Source of the DNA: Alphaproteobacteria bacterium
GTDB taxonomy: Bacteria > Pseudomonadota > Alphaproteobacteria > Caulobacterales > Aquidulcibacteraceae
Direction of reading: 5' to 3'
NCBI GenBank assembly: GCA_016124255.1
Contig: WGOB01000018.1
Location: 1 to 41,179 of the forward strand
Length of the DNA stretch: 41,179 nt
Position numbers and translations under genes: made by a program. The stretch's first letter is position 1; every line of letters begins with the position of its first letter. The notes under the pieces were generated by a model. The model made no database searches. It had not been told where the DNA came from and saw only the letters and a list, made by a program, of their open reading frames with translations. Of the stretch, positions 17,086 through 24,317 are shown one piece after another.

Positions 17086-17514
17086 ATGAGTCGAGAAGAA
17101 CGCTCTTATGATCCGCCAAAGCGGAAGAAGGATCGCTCCGGCTTCGTCATTCGCACCGCGGCGCTGGCGCTGATGAGCGGCGCGGTCGCGCTGATCGTCG
17201 TCTACATGATGAACGCGCCGACCGGCAGCCTGACGCCGCCAAGCGATCAGGCAGCGCAGCTGCGCACGGCGCCGCCGCAATTCCGTTCGTTCGAAGAGGC
17301 GCCGGCGCTGGAGGAGGCCGCCGCGCCGCAACAAACGCCTGCGTCATTTACGCCTGAGCCTGAGCCTGCTCCGCGGGCGCGTGTCGTCGAAGAGGCGGAA
17401 ACGGGAGCGCAGCCTTTCGCGCCGACGCCGCTGCCGTTGCCGGAAGCGCCGTCAACGCCGTCATTCAACTCTGCAGCCGAGGGGCCGTCGCCGCTCACCG
17501 GTTACGACGGCTAA
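17086..17514 (+). CDS. Single-span membrane protein with Pro/Ala/Glu-rich tail, stress-regulated
   Basis: 142 aa, not recognised as a known family. The basic cytoplasmic N-terminus (SREERSYDPPKRKKDRSG) precedes one membrane helix (VIRTAALALMSGAVALIVVYMM, about residues 21-42). The remaining 100 residues are low complexity, rich in Pro, Ala and Glu (PEPEPAPRARVVEE), probably extended in the periplasm. It starts at ATG 17086 behind GAAGAAGAGAAAGA. A perfect EcfG promoter upstream places it in the general stress regulon, next to the phyR locus. It might be an envelope stress factor, but nothing in the sequence proves a function. Confidence 0.78.
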   Translation: MSREERSYDPPKRKKDRSGFVIRTAALALMSGAVALIVVYMMNAPTGSLTPPSDQAAQLRTAPPQFRSFEEAPALEEAAAPQQTPASFTPEPEPAPRARVVEEAETGAQPFAPTPLPLPEAPSTPSFNSAAEGPSPLTGYDG

Positions 17515-17531
17515 ACGCGCCGCTCATCGCG

Positions 17532-17577
17532 TGCACAACGAAACGCCCCGCCACGCGGCGGGGCGTTTCGTTGTGCA
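17532..17577. terminator. Bidirectional terminator hairpin
   Basis: Perfect 21-bp stem with a 4-nt loop (ACGC): left arm 17532-17552, right arm 17557-17577. Each stem is GC-rich near the loop and ends CGTTTCGTTGTGCA on the outgoing side. It sits between the convergent membrane protein gene (stop 17514) and phyR (stop 17588), so it can end transcription from both sides. Confidence 0.8.
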
Positions 17578-17587
17578 TCCTTTCGCT

Positions 17588-18391
17588 TCAGGCGGCTTCG
17601 GCGCGGCGGCGATGGAAGAACAAGGCTTGCCCGATCGTCGCCTTCAGCGCTGTGCGGTCGAACGGCTTGGTGAGCAGGTACGTCGGCTCCGGGCGCTCGC
17701 CGGTCAGCAAGCGCTCCGGGAAGGCGGTGACGAAGATCACCGGCGCGTCCATGTCGGCGAGGATGTCGCTGACGGCGTCGACGCCGGAGCTGTCGTCGGC
17801 CAGCTGAATGTCGGCGAGCACGAGGCCGGGACGATGCTGACGGGCCAGGCGCACCGCTTCCTGGCGCGTCCGGGCGATCGCGACGACCGCGTGGCCCAGC
17901 TCCTCGGTCAATTCCTTGATGTCCAGCGCGATCATTGCTTCGTCTTCGATGATCAGGACGGTGGTCTCCAGTTCGCGCTCCATTTCAGCCTGTGATTCCG
18001 CCGCGAGCCGTTCGGCGTCGGCGGCGGAGACGCCCAAGATCGCGCCGATCTCCTGGAAGGAAAATCCATCGAGCGCGCTCAAGAGCAGCGCTTCGCGGCT
18101 GCGCGGCGAGAGGCGTTGAAGCCGCTCCTCGGGGGTGGAGAGGTCGGCAGTCAACCCCGCGGGTGCGTCAGGGCCGCGCAGGCTGCCGCCGCCGCTCGCC
18201 CAGATGGTGTGGAAGGTCCGGTACAGGGCGGTGCGCGGGGGGAGATCCTCCGCCAGGCTCGCCTCACCCGCGATAATCGCCTCCAAGGTCGCGCGAACAT
18301 AGGCGTCGCCGCTCTTCTGTGCGCCTGTCAGAGCCCTTGCGTGGCGGCGCAGATATGGCAGATGCGCAGCGATCGTTTCCTTAAGCGACAT
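17588..18391 (-). CDS. phyR: General stress response anti-anti-sigma regulator PhyR
   Basis: 267 aa. Residues 1-140 are a sigma-like domain resembling EcfG (region 2-like LPYLRRHARALTG, region 4-like LSPRSREALLLSALDGFSFQEI); residues 143-262 are a receiver domain with acidic pocket IIEDE, phospho-acceptor Asp194 (LVLADIQLAD) and Lys242 (TKPF). Known mechanism: when phosphorylated, PhyR binds NepR through the sigma-like domain and frees EcfG. ATG 18391 has GGAAGGAG upstream. It is divergent from nepR-ecfG and has its own EcfG promoter. Confidence 0.97.
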   Translation of the reverse strand: MSLKETIAAHLPYLRRHARALTGAQKSGDAYVRATLEAIIAGEASLAEDLPPRTALYRTFHTIWASGGGSLRGPDAPAGLTADLSTPEERLQRLSPRSREALLLSALDGFSFQEIGAILGVSAADAERLAAESQAEMERELETTVLIIEDEAMIALDIKELTEELGHAVVAIARTRQEAVRLARQHRPGLVLADIQLADDSSGVDAVSDILADMDAPVIFVTAFPERLLTGERPEPTYLLTKPFDRTALKATIGQALFFHRRRAEAA

Positions 18392-18452
18392 GCCCTTCTC
18401 CTTCCTGACGCGTCTTTCCGAGACGTCGGGGATGCACCCCGTCCAGGCCAGA

Positions 18453-18477
18453 AACGCCTCGTCTGAAAAAAGGTTCC
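18453..18477 (-). promoter_or_regulatory. Sigma-EcfG promoter of phyR
   Basis: On the minus strand GGAAC (18477-18473), 16 bp, CGTT (18456-18453), an exact EcfG consensus. Transcription should start near 18446, about 55 nt before the phyR ATG. Positive feedback on phyR is expected. Confidence 0.88.
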
Positions 18478-18483
18478 AAGCTG

Positions 18484-18508
18484 GGAACCGAAGCCGCGGA
18501 GCGGCGTT
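18484..18508 (+). promoter_or_regulatory. Sigma-EcfG promoter of nepR-ecfG
   Basis: GGAAC (18484-18488), 16 bp, CGTT (18505-18508), exact consensus. The two GGAAC boxes lie back to back, six bases apart, forming the inverted repeat GGTTCC-N6-GGAACC. Predicted start near 18515, upstream of ATG 18548, which argues against the earlier TTG at 18512 as nepR start. Confidence 0.88.
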
Positions 18509-18547
18509 CACTTGGCTAGATTTTCCCAGACCGGCTGGATCAAGACT

Positions 18548-18796
18548 ATGGCACGAGCGGATCGACGGACACCAGAAGACGAACCCGGCGAGCGCCGGGA
18601 GCCGGGGCCGCGCGATCGCGCGGAAGCGGTCGGCCGGCAACGCGAGATGCACAAGCAGCTGCGCGACATGTTCGACAAGATCGTGGACGAGCCGTTGCCG
18701 GACGAGATGTCAAAACTGCTCGACGAGATCGGCCGCAGCGACGACGACACGACAGAGCGCAAGGGCGGGGATCAGCCGAAGGACGGCAGCCGATGA
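18548..18796 (+). CDS. nepR: Anti-sigma factor NepR
   Basis: A small acidic/basic protein of 82 aa. The core REMHKQLRDMFDKIVDEPLP then DEMSKLLDEIG (residues about 34-65) is the two-helix motif by which NepR grips either EcfG or PhyR; the flanks are disordered and charged, as in the family. ATG 18548 (MARADRRTPED) is downstream of the mapped promoter. Its stop overlaps the ecfG start (ATGA, 4 bp), so anti-sigma and sigma factor are translationally coupled. Confidence 0.95.
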   Translation: MARADRRTPEDEPGERREPGPRDRAEAVGRQREMHKQLRDMFDKIVDEPLPDEMSKLLDEIGRSDDDTTERKGGDQPKDGSR

Positions 18797-19410
18797 GCCC
18801 GCCTGCAAACACCCGCAAGACGCCGGCCGCGACGAATGGTCCGGCGCCCTCCTTCAAGGAAGAGATGATCGGGCTCGCGCCGCAATTGCGCGCGTTCTGC
18901 CGGTTCCTGTGCCGCGGCGACGCGCACGCGGCGGACGATCTCGCGCAGGAGGCGCTGATGCGGGCCTGGGCGGCGCGCGACAGCTACCAGCCAGGCACGA
19001 ACATGCGCGCCTGGATGTTCGTGATCGCGCGCAATCTGCACTATTCGGCGAAGCGCCGGCAGCGGTTCGCGCCCACCTATGGCCATGAGGCGACCGAGAA
19101 CGATCTGAAGGTCGAGGCCGAGCAGGAGAGCATTCTCGAGCTCAACGAAGTCAGCCGGGCGCTTGCAGTGCTTCCCCGCGACCAGCACGACGCGTTGATC
19201 CTGGTCTCCGCAGGCGGCGTCTCGTATGAGGAAGCGGCGACAATTTGCGGCTGTGCGGTGGGCACGATCAAAAGCCGCGTCAACCGCGCCCGCACCGCCC
19301 TTATGGCGCTCCTGGAGGAGACGCGCGCGCTGCCGAAGGGGGAGGCTGTGGGGGAACAAGCGCTTGAAACTCTGGTCGAAGAGGCGCGTCGCCTCGTCGA
19401 CGAACGCTGA
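18793..19410 (+). CDS. ecfG: General stress response ECF sigma factor EcfG
   Basis: ECF15-type sigma factor, 205 aa. Region 2 includes LRAFCRFLCRGDAHAADDL then AQEALMRAWAARDSY (residues about 32-66), which recognises the -10; region 4 includes LVSAGGVSYEEAATICGCAV then GTIKSRVNRAR, which recognises the -35 GGAAC. It directs RNA polymerase to the GGAAC-N16-CGTT promoters found in this window. It is held inactive by NepR and released by phosphorylated PhyR. Followed 20 bp later by a sensor kinase on the same strand. Confidence 0.95.
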   Translation: MSPPANTRKTPAATNGPAPSFKEEMIGLAPQLRAFCRFLCRGDAHAADDLAQEALMRAWAARDSYQPGTNMRAWMFVIARNLHYSAKRRQRFAPTYGHEATENDLKVEAEQESILELNEVSRALAVLPRDQHDALILVSAGGVSYEEAATICGCAVGTIKSRVNRARTALMALLEETRALPKGEAVGEQALETLVEEARRLVDER

Positions 19411-19430
19411 GACCAGCGGACGCATAATCC

Positions 19431-21095
19431 TTGCTGAGAACGCGTCTTGCCGGCGTTCTGTTTCTGGCGAGCTTGCCGGGCGTCGTGCTCGGCGGGATGG
19501 AGGCGCATCGCGCCTACATCTCGAGCCAGCAGATCGCGCAGGAAGCGCTGACTCGCACCGCGCGTCAGGTCGTCAGTCGGGTCGAGGAAGTCGTGAACGG
19601 CTCCGTGATCCTGGCCGATTCCCTGACGCAGTCGGCTGCGGTCCGGGCGCCGGCGCCGGCGTGCGCCGACATCCTGGCCAACGCGGCTGACCAGTCTGAA
19701 CGGTTCGCCTTCATCGATCGACTGAACATCCGGGGCGACGTCATCTGTTCGTCAGATCCAACGCGCGTCGGCGCGGGCGCCGCCGATCGCGATTGGATCG
19801 AGCAGGCGGTTGCGGCCAATCGCTCCACGATTTCGACTGTGCTGCCGACGCCGGACGGCGCGCGGATCGTCGCGGTGAGCGCGCCGATCCTGCAGCGCGA
19901 TCGCACCATCGGCCTCGTCATCGCGGGATTGCGCGGGGATTGGCTCATCGCGCGGGTGGCGGAGAATACAGACGGGGAAGACAATTCCATCGTCGTCATG
20001 GATGCGGACGGCGCGCCGTTGGCGAGCGCCTCGCGCGGGGCGCCGGAAGCGGACGTGCTTGAAGCGGCGCGGAGCGCTGCACGCGGCGAAAGCTTTGACG
20101 CGCGTCGCTATCAAACCGGGCTTGCAAGCTCGCCCGGCGGGGGCTTGAGCGTCGCGATCGTGGCGCCGACGCGATCGGCGGCGTTCGGTCTGCGCGCCGC
20201 GCTGATCGGGCTTGCGCCGCTGATCGCGGTGGCGCTGGCGATGGCGGCGGTGTGGATCGTGTTCAACGGCTGGGTCATCCGCTGGGTGGACCGCCTGGTG
20301 GAGAGCGCACGCACCGCCTCAGCGGGCCAGTACGAGGCCGCGCCGCTCGAGGGCGCGCCGGCTGAGCTCCAGGTGCTCGGCGCAGCGTTCGACGACGCGG
20401 TCATGCGCGCCAACGCGCGGGCGGAGGAATTGACGCACTCGCTCAGCCGAAATCGCGAACTGGCGCGCGAGCTGCACCACCGGGTGAAGAACAACATTCA
20501 AGTGTTCACCAGCGCGCTGTCGCGGCAATTGCGGCGCGCGCGCGAGCCGACCGCGCGCTACGCCCTTTCCGAAGCGCGGGCGCGGCTCCTGCCGATCGCG
20601 CTGACCTATCGCTTCTCCGCCGCGCCCGAGGACATCACGCGGGTTGATCTTTCCGGGTATCTCGACGAGCTGGCGCGCCAGATCCACAACACGCTCGACG
20701 GCGATACGCGCGGCGTCGAACTCGACGTGGAGTGTGATTCAACGGTCGTCGCGATCGATGCGGCGACTGCGATCGGGATGATCGTGACGGAGTGCCTGAT
20801 CTGCGCCTATTTCTCCAGCGTCGGCATGTCGAAGCCGGAGCTGATGTTGCGGTTCAAGGCCGACGCGGAGGGCGGCGGGCGTCTGGAATCCGGCGTGCGC
20901 CGGCTCAATCCCTCACATGACAGCGCCCGGCTCGATGAAGCCCTGGTGCAGCAGCTGGCGCATCAGATCGAGGCGCAGCTGCAGATCGAGCTTGGCCCCC
21001 GCGTGGTTCTTACATGGGCGCGGCTGGCGGCGATGGCGGCGATCGAGCCGCCCAGAGAGAACGGCGCAGGCGCGGCGGCGCCGACGCCCGGCTAA
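19431..21095 (+). CDS. Membrane sensor histidine kinase of the stress locus (HisKA_2), ATP domain degenerate
   Basis: 554 aa. Transmembrane helix 1 (about 5-23), a periplasmic sensor domain of Cache type (about 25-250, with one strand pair IDRLNIRGDVICSSDP), helix 2 (about 255-280), a HAMP-like linker, then the HisKA_2 dimerisation domain ELHHRVKNNIQVF with phospho-acceptor His350. The ATPase domain is eroded: the N-box reads VTECLICAYFSS, with Cys458 where the Mg-ATP-binding Asn of 'TELVTNA.KHA' should be, and no clear G-boxes follow. The start is non-ATG (TTG 19431 or CTG 19434). Downstream of nepR-ecfG on the same strand, so it is a likely PhyR kinase/phosphatase partner, comparable in position to Caulobacter PhyK. 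Confidence 0.88.
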   Translation: MLRTRLAGVLFLASLPGVVLGGMEAHRAYISSQQIAQEALTRTARQVVSRVEEVVNGSVILADSLTQSAAVRAPAPACADILANAADQSERFAFIDRLNIRGDVICSSDPTRVGAGAADRDWIEQAVAANRSTISTVLPTPDGARIVAVSAPILQRDRTIGLVIAGLRGDWLIARVAENTDGEDNSIVVMDADGAPLASASRGAPEADVLEAARSAARGESFDARRYQTGLASSPGGGLSVAIVAPTRSAAFGLRAALIGLAPLIAVALAMAAVWIVFNGWVIRWVDRLVESARTASAGQYEAAPLEGAPAELQVLGAAFDDAVMRANARAEELTHSLSRNRELARELHHRVKNNIQVFTSALSRQLRRAREPTARYALSEARARLLPIALTYRFSAAPEDITRVDLSGYLDELARQIHNTLDGDTRGVELDVECDSTVVAIDAATAIGMIVTECLICAYFSSVGMSKPELMLRFKADAEGGGRLESGVRRLNPSHDSARLDEALVQQLAHQIEAQLQIELGPRVVLTWARLAAMAAIEPPRENGAGAAAPTPG

Positions 21096-22873
21096 GCTTC
21101 GTCGGTGAGCAGCGCTGCGCGGAGCGCGCCGATGAAATCGAGTTCGGTGTAAGGCTTGGCGAGGATCGCTGCGTTTTCGTGCCGTTCACGGGCGCGCACG
21201 GCATGTCCGCCGGTCGCGAAGATCAGCGCCGCCCCCTGGGCGGCTGCAAGTTCGGCGATCGCAAGCGCTTCTGCCTCGTCCCAGTCGAGATCGATGATCG
21301 CGAGATCGCAGGGGTGCTGCTGGAGCGCGGCGCGCGCGTGCTTAACCTCCGTATACGGACCGATCGCGGTTGCGCCTTCGGCTTCAAGCATGCCGCCCAG
21401 GTCAAGCGCGACGAGAGGCGAATCGTCGACGATCATCGCGCGGGCGCCGCGCAGACGCGCGGCCAGGCGTTCGCGCTCGGTTTCCGCGAGCGTGAAGGCG
21501 GGCGCGGCTTCCTCGCGGCGCAAGCTTGCAATCGGCGCGCGGAGTTCGGCTTCAAGGCCGCCGGGCGCGAAGTTCATGTCGAGCTCCGCGCTCAGATCGC
21601 CCTGCGCCAAAGTAGAGATCAGCGTCGAGCCGAAGCCGGTTTCGCGCTTGTCGGCCACGGGCGGGCCGCCGCGTTCGCGCCAGTGCAACACAAACCGCCC
21701 GTTCTCGACCGCCCAACGCAGATCGACGCGCCCGTCGGGCGCGGACAATGCGCCGTGCTTTGCGGCGTTGCTGCCCATTTCGAACGCGATCAGCGCCACG
21801 GCCATCGCAGCCTTCGGAGAAATGTTGAGATCGGGGCCGGCAAGCGTGATCCGGTCGGCGCCGAGGTGGCTCAGCTGTTCCTGGAGCAACGTCTTCAAGT
21901 CGGAGCCCGTCCACTGGCCCCGCGACAATTGCGAAATGGCGCCGGCCATCGCGGTGATCCGACCCTCCAGCGCTTCGGCGAGGGCCTCCTTGCTTGCGGC
22001 GCGGCGCGCGGCGCGGGACACCAGCGCCTTCACGATCGCGAGGATGTTCTTCACCCGATGCGTCAGTTCGCCGGCCAGAAGCGCCTGGCGTTCCTGCATG
22101 TCGACAAGATCGCTCACATCTGTCGCGGAGACGACGATGTTGCGCACTGCGCCGTTGGAGTCGCGCAACGGCGAAAGCTGCATCACCACAGTCAAAAGGC
22201 GGCTCTCGCCCACGCGGAGCTTTTCGCGGTAGGCCGCGGGCGCCGCGCCGGCGCGCGCCGCGTCGATCGCGGCGCGCAGGCGCTCCTGCGCCTCCTCGCT
22301 CCAGCTCCACCAATAGGTCTCGGGCAGGGACGCGCCCAAGACGTCGGAGGGCTGGAGGTCGGCGGCGGCGAGGACGGCGCGGTTGGCGCTGAGGAGCGCG
22401 CCGCGGTCATCCAGCACCAGGGCCATGACAGAAACGGCGTCGAGGACATGACGCAGGTGATCTTCGCCGGCCCGCAAGGTGGCGAAGGCTGCGGCGCCGG
22501 CGCGGATGTTGATCTGCGCGGCGGGCGCCCCAGCGCCGGCGTCGGCGATCGGGCGGACGGAGATGCGGATCGGACCCGCGGCGGATTGCAGATCGTGCGC
22601 GGACTCCATCTGGGCGGCGATCGCGGCCTTGACGACGCGGGCGGCGTCCAGGGCGACATCGTTGAACAACGTCTCGAAGGAATCCGCGCGCGCGACGCCG
22701 AGAATGTCTGCGGCGCGGACATTGACGAGGAGCGGCTTCAAGTCGGCGTCGACGAATACAATGCCGTCCTCGGCCGGCGCGCGTGCAAGCGCTTGCGCCG
22801 CCGTCTTGAGCCACGCGGTCGCATCTGCGTCGCGTTTGGGCCCTTCCAAGGTCGGCGTGGCGGGTTCGTTCAA
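21092..22873 (-). CDS. Hybrid HWE histidine kinase with PAS domains and C-terminal receiver
   Basis: A soluble 593-aa protein: PAS-like (about 33-130), second PAS (about 138-255), HWE kinase core with GELTHRVKNILAIVKAL (His272), intact N-box FEMGSNAAKHG (Asn369), HWE-type WRE (398-400) and TGFGSTLI G-box, then a receiver domain (about 478-590) with DD acidic pair, phospho-acceptor Asp528 (AIIDLD) and Lys573 (KPY). The receiver is on the output side, so it may be a phosphate sink or a relay to PhyR. It overlaps the preceding sensor kinase gene tail-to-tail by 4 bp. A perfect EcfG promoter lies 340 bp upstream of its ATG. Confidence 0.9.
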   Translation of the reverse strand: MNEPATPTLEGPKRDADATAWLKTAAQALARAPAEDGIVFVDADLKPLLVNVRAADILGVARADSFETLFNDVALDAARVVKAAIAAQMESAHDLQSAAGPIRISVRPIADAGAGAPAAQINIRAGAAAFATLRAGEDHLRHVLDAVSVMALVLDDRGALLSANRAVLAAADLQPSDVLGASLPETYWWSWSEEAQERLRAAIDAARAGAAPAAYREKLRVGESRLLTVVMQLSPLRDSNGAVRNIVVSATDVSDLVDMQERQALLAGELTHRVKNILAIVKALVSRAARRAASKEALAEALEGRITAMAGAISQLSRGQWTGSDLKTLLQEQLSHLGADRITLAGPDLNISPKAAMAVALIAFEMGSNAAKHGALSAPDGRVDLRWAVENGRFVLHWRERGGPPVADKRETGFGSTLISTLAQGDLSAELDMNFAPGGLEAELRAPIASLRREEAAPAFTLAETERERLAARLRGARAMIVDDSPLVALDLGGMLEAEGATAIGPYTEVKHARAALQQHPCDLAIIDLDWDEAEALAIAELAAAQGAALIFATGGHAVRARERHENAAILAKPYTELDFIGALRAALLTDEA

Positions 22874-23211
22874 GGAAACCTCAACAAAGGCGCATGGAGG
22901 GGCGCATGCAGGGCGCGCTTCACACGCGGCGCCATGCTGCGGCGTCGATTCTCACTTGGGATGCCAAAGCGCATGTCCAAGATTAAATCCAATCCAGGGA
23001 TCATGCCAGTTCGAACGGACTCTGTGTCGAAATGTGACAAGGGCCGCAGGAATCCTCCGTTCACCTACATTTCTTGCAACACGATCAAGGTCTCCAAGAA
23101 GCGCCGCCGCCACGTCGGGCGGCGGCGAGGATTCGTGGGACGTGGACGACCCATGGGGAGGGAGGCGGGCCGCCTCGTGTTTTGTCGGACGGCGGCTGAC
23201 GCCGCGTCCAG
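22874..23211 (-). other. Long leader between the orphan EcfG promoter and the hybrid kinase gene
   Basis: About 340 bp without a convincing gene on either strand. The part from about 22960 to 23100 is noticeably less GC-rich than its surroundings. Minus-strand frames either lack a start codon or stop soon (for example a 29-codon frame from ATG 23154). It could be an untranslated leader, a stress-induced small RNA or a very short gene. The remaining 200 bp up to bdhA also hold nothing else that I recognise. Confidence 0.4.
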
Positions 23212-23218
23212 ATTTCAA

Positions 23219-23243
23219 AACGCGATGTCTGCGCCCAGGTTCC
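23219..23243 (-). promoter_or_regulatory. Sigma-EcfG promoter directed at the hybrid kinase gene
   Basis: On the minus strand GGAAC (23243-23239), 16 bp, CGTT (23222-23219), an exact match to the consensus, with predicted start near 23211. The first recognised gene downstream is the hybrid kinase (ATG 22873), after an unusually long leader. Confidence 0.72.
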
Positions 23244-23411
23244 CTTTTTGGAACGCGTCTTTCGAAGGCGTCTCTGCAACGCGCCCGCCCGTGATCGGAT
23301 GATATCTCAGAATCCGGCGGTTGCAGGGCGGGGGCAAGTTCCGGTAGCACGCCGAAGACCGCGTCAGCGCGCGCGCCGCGCCGACGCTCATTGCACTCGT
23401 TAGGAGACTTC

Positions 23412-24200
23412 ATGCGGTCGCTGGACGGCAAGAGCGCCATCGTTACGGGCTCAACAAGCGGGATCGGATTGGGAATCGCCACCGGGCTAGCGGGCGCCGG
23501 CGCGCGCGTGATGCTCAATGGATTCGGCGATGCAGACGCCATCGAAACGATGCGAGGATCGCTTGCGCAGACGCATGGAGTCGACGTCGCCTATCATGGC
23601 GCGGACATGACAAGGCCTGCTGAGATCGCGGCGCTCTACGAGGCGGCTCTCGCACGGTTCGGCGGCGTCGACATCATCGTCAACAACGCCGGCATCCAGC
23701 ATGTGTCGCCGGTCGAGGATTTTCCAATCGACAAGTGGGACGCCATCATTGCGATCAATCTCTCCGCCGCGTTCCACCTGACGCGCGCATCCTTCAGCGC
23801 GATGAAGGCGAAGGGGTGGGGACGGATCATCAACCTCGCGTCCGCGCATGCGCTGGTGGCCTCGCCGTTCAAGAGCGCCTATGTCGCGGCCAAGCATGGA
23901 TTGTTGGGCTTCACCAAGGCGGTGGCGCTCGAAGGCGCCGAGCGCGGCGTGACCTGCAACGCGATCTGCCCCGGCTATGTGCGGACCGCGCTGGTGGAGA
24001 AACAGATTCCGGACACGGCGAAGGCGCGCGGCATTAGCGAAGAAGCGGTTGTGCGCGATGTGCTGCTGGCGGCGCAGGCGACGAAGGCATTCGTCACGGT
24101 GGAGCAGCTCGGGGCGCTGGCGGTGTTTCTCTGCAGCGACGCGGGGGCGCAGATCACCGGGGCGGCTCTGCCGGTCGACGGCGGCTGGACGGCGCACTAG
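23412..24200 (+). CDS. bdhA: 3-hydroxybutyrate dehydrogenase
   Basis: Classical SDR, 262 aa, which converts (R)-3-hydroxybutyrate and NAD to acetoacetate in polyhydroxybutyrate turnover. It has the cofactor motif TGSTSGIGLGIATGLA, NNAGIQHVSPVEDFP, the active site Ser in NLASAHALVASPFKSAYVAAKHG (Tyr and Lys of YVAAK), and the family's own tail, with EKQIPDTAKARGISEE and ending ALPVDGGWTAH. TAGGAGA precedes ATG 23412. The Gln and Trp-containing loops match 3-HBDH rather than generic SDRs. No PHB synthase gene is in the window. Confidence 0.92.
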   Translation: MRSLDGKSAIVTGSTSGIGLGIATGLAGAGARVMLNGFGDADAIETMRGSLAQTHGVDVAYHGADMTRPAEIAALYEAALARFGGVDIIVNNAGIQHVSPVEDFPIDKWDAIIAINLSAAFHLTRASFSAMKAKGWGRIINLASAHALVASPFKSAYVAAKHGLLGFTKAVALEGAERGVTCNAICPGYVRTALVEKQIPDTAKARGISEEAVVRDVLLAAQATKAFVTVEQLGALAVFLCSDAGAQITGAALPVDGGWTAH

Positions 24201-24317
24201 AGCCTCTTGAACAGAAATTGCTGCAGCGAAGCGGGACGATCCGTCACAAAAGTCGGGTTGCGCCGCCCGGTGCGCGCCGCCATCGTGCGCGGCGATTGTG
24301 GTTTCCGGGAGCGGCGC

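Noticed and set aside
22870-23064. A 64-residue minus-strand frame just before the hybrid kinase, as a possible small stress protein.
   Set aside because: Poor codon bias for this genome, no binding site and no recognised motif; kept only as part of the unexplained leader.
23250-23270. A second GGAAC near the orphan EcfG promoter, on the plus strand toward bdhA.
   Set aside because: No CGTT at 16 or 17 bp (TCTC/CTCT instead), so it is not an EcfG promoter.
21014-23302. A 762-residue open frame on the plus strand opposite the hybrid kinase.
   Set aside because: It is the antisense shadow of a GC-rich gene: Arg/Gly/Ala-rich, no domain recognised, while the minus strand encodes a full PAS-HWE-receiver protein.
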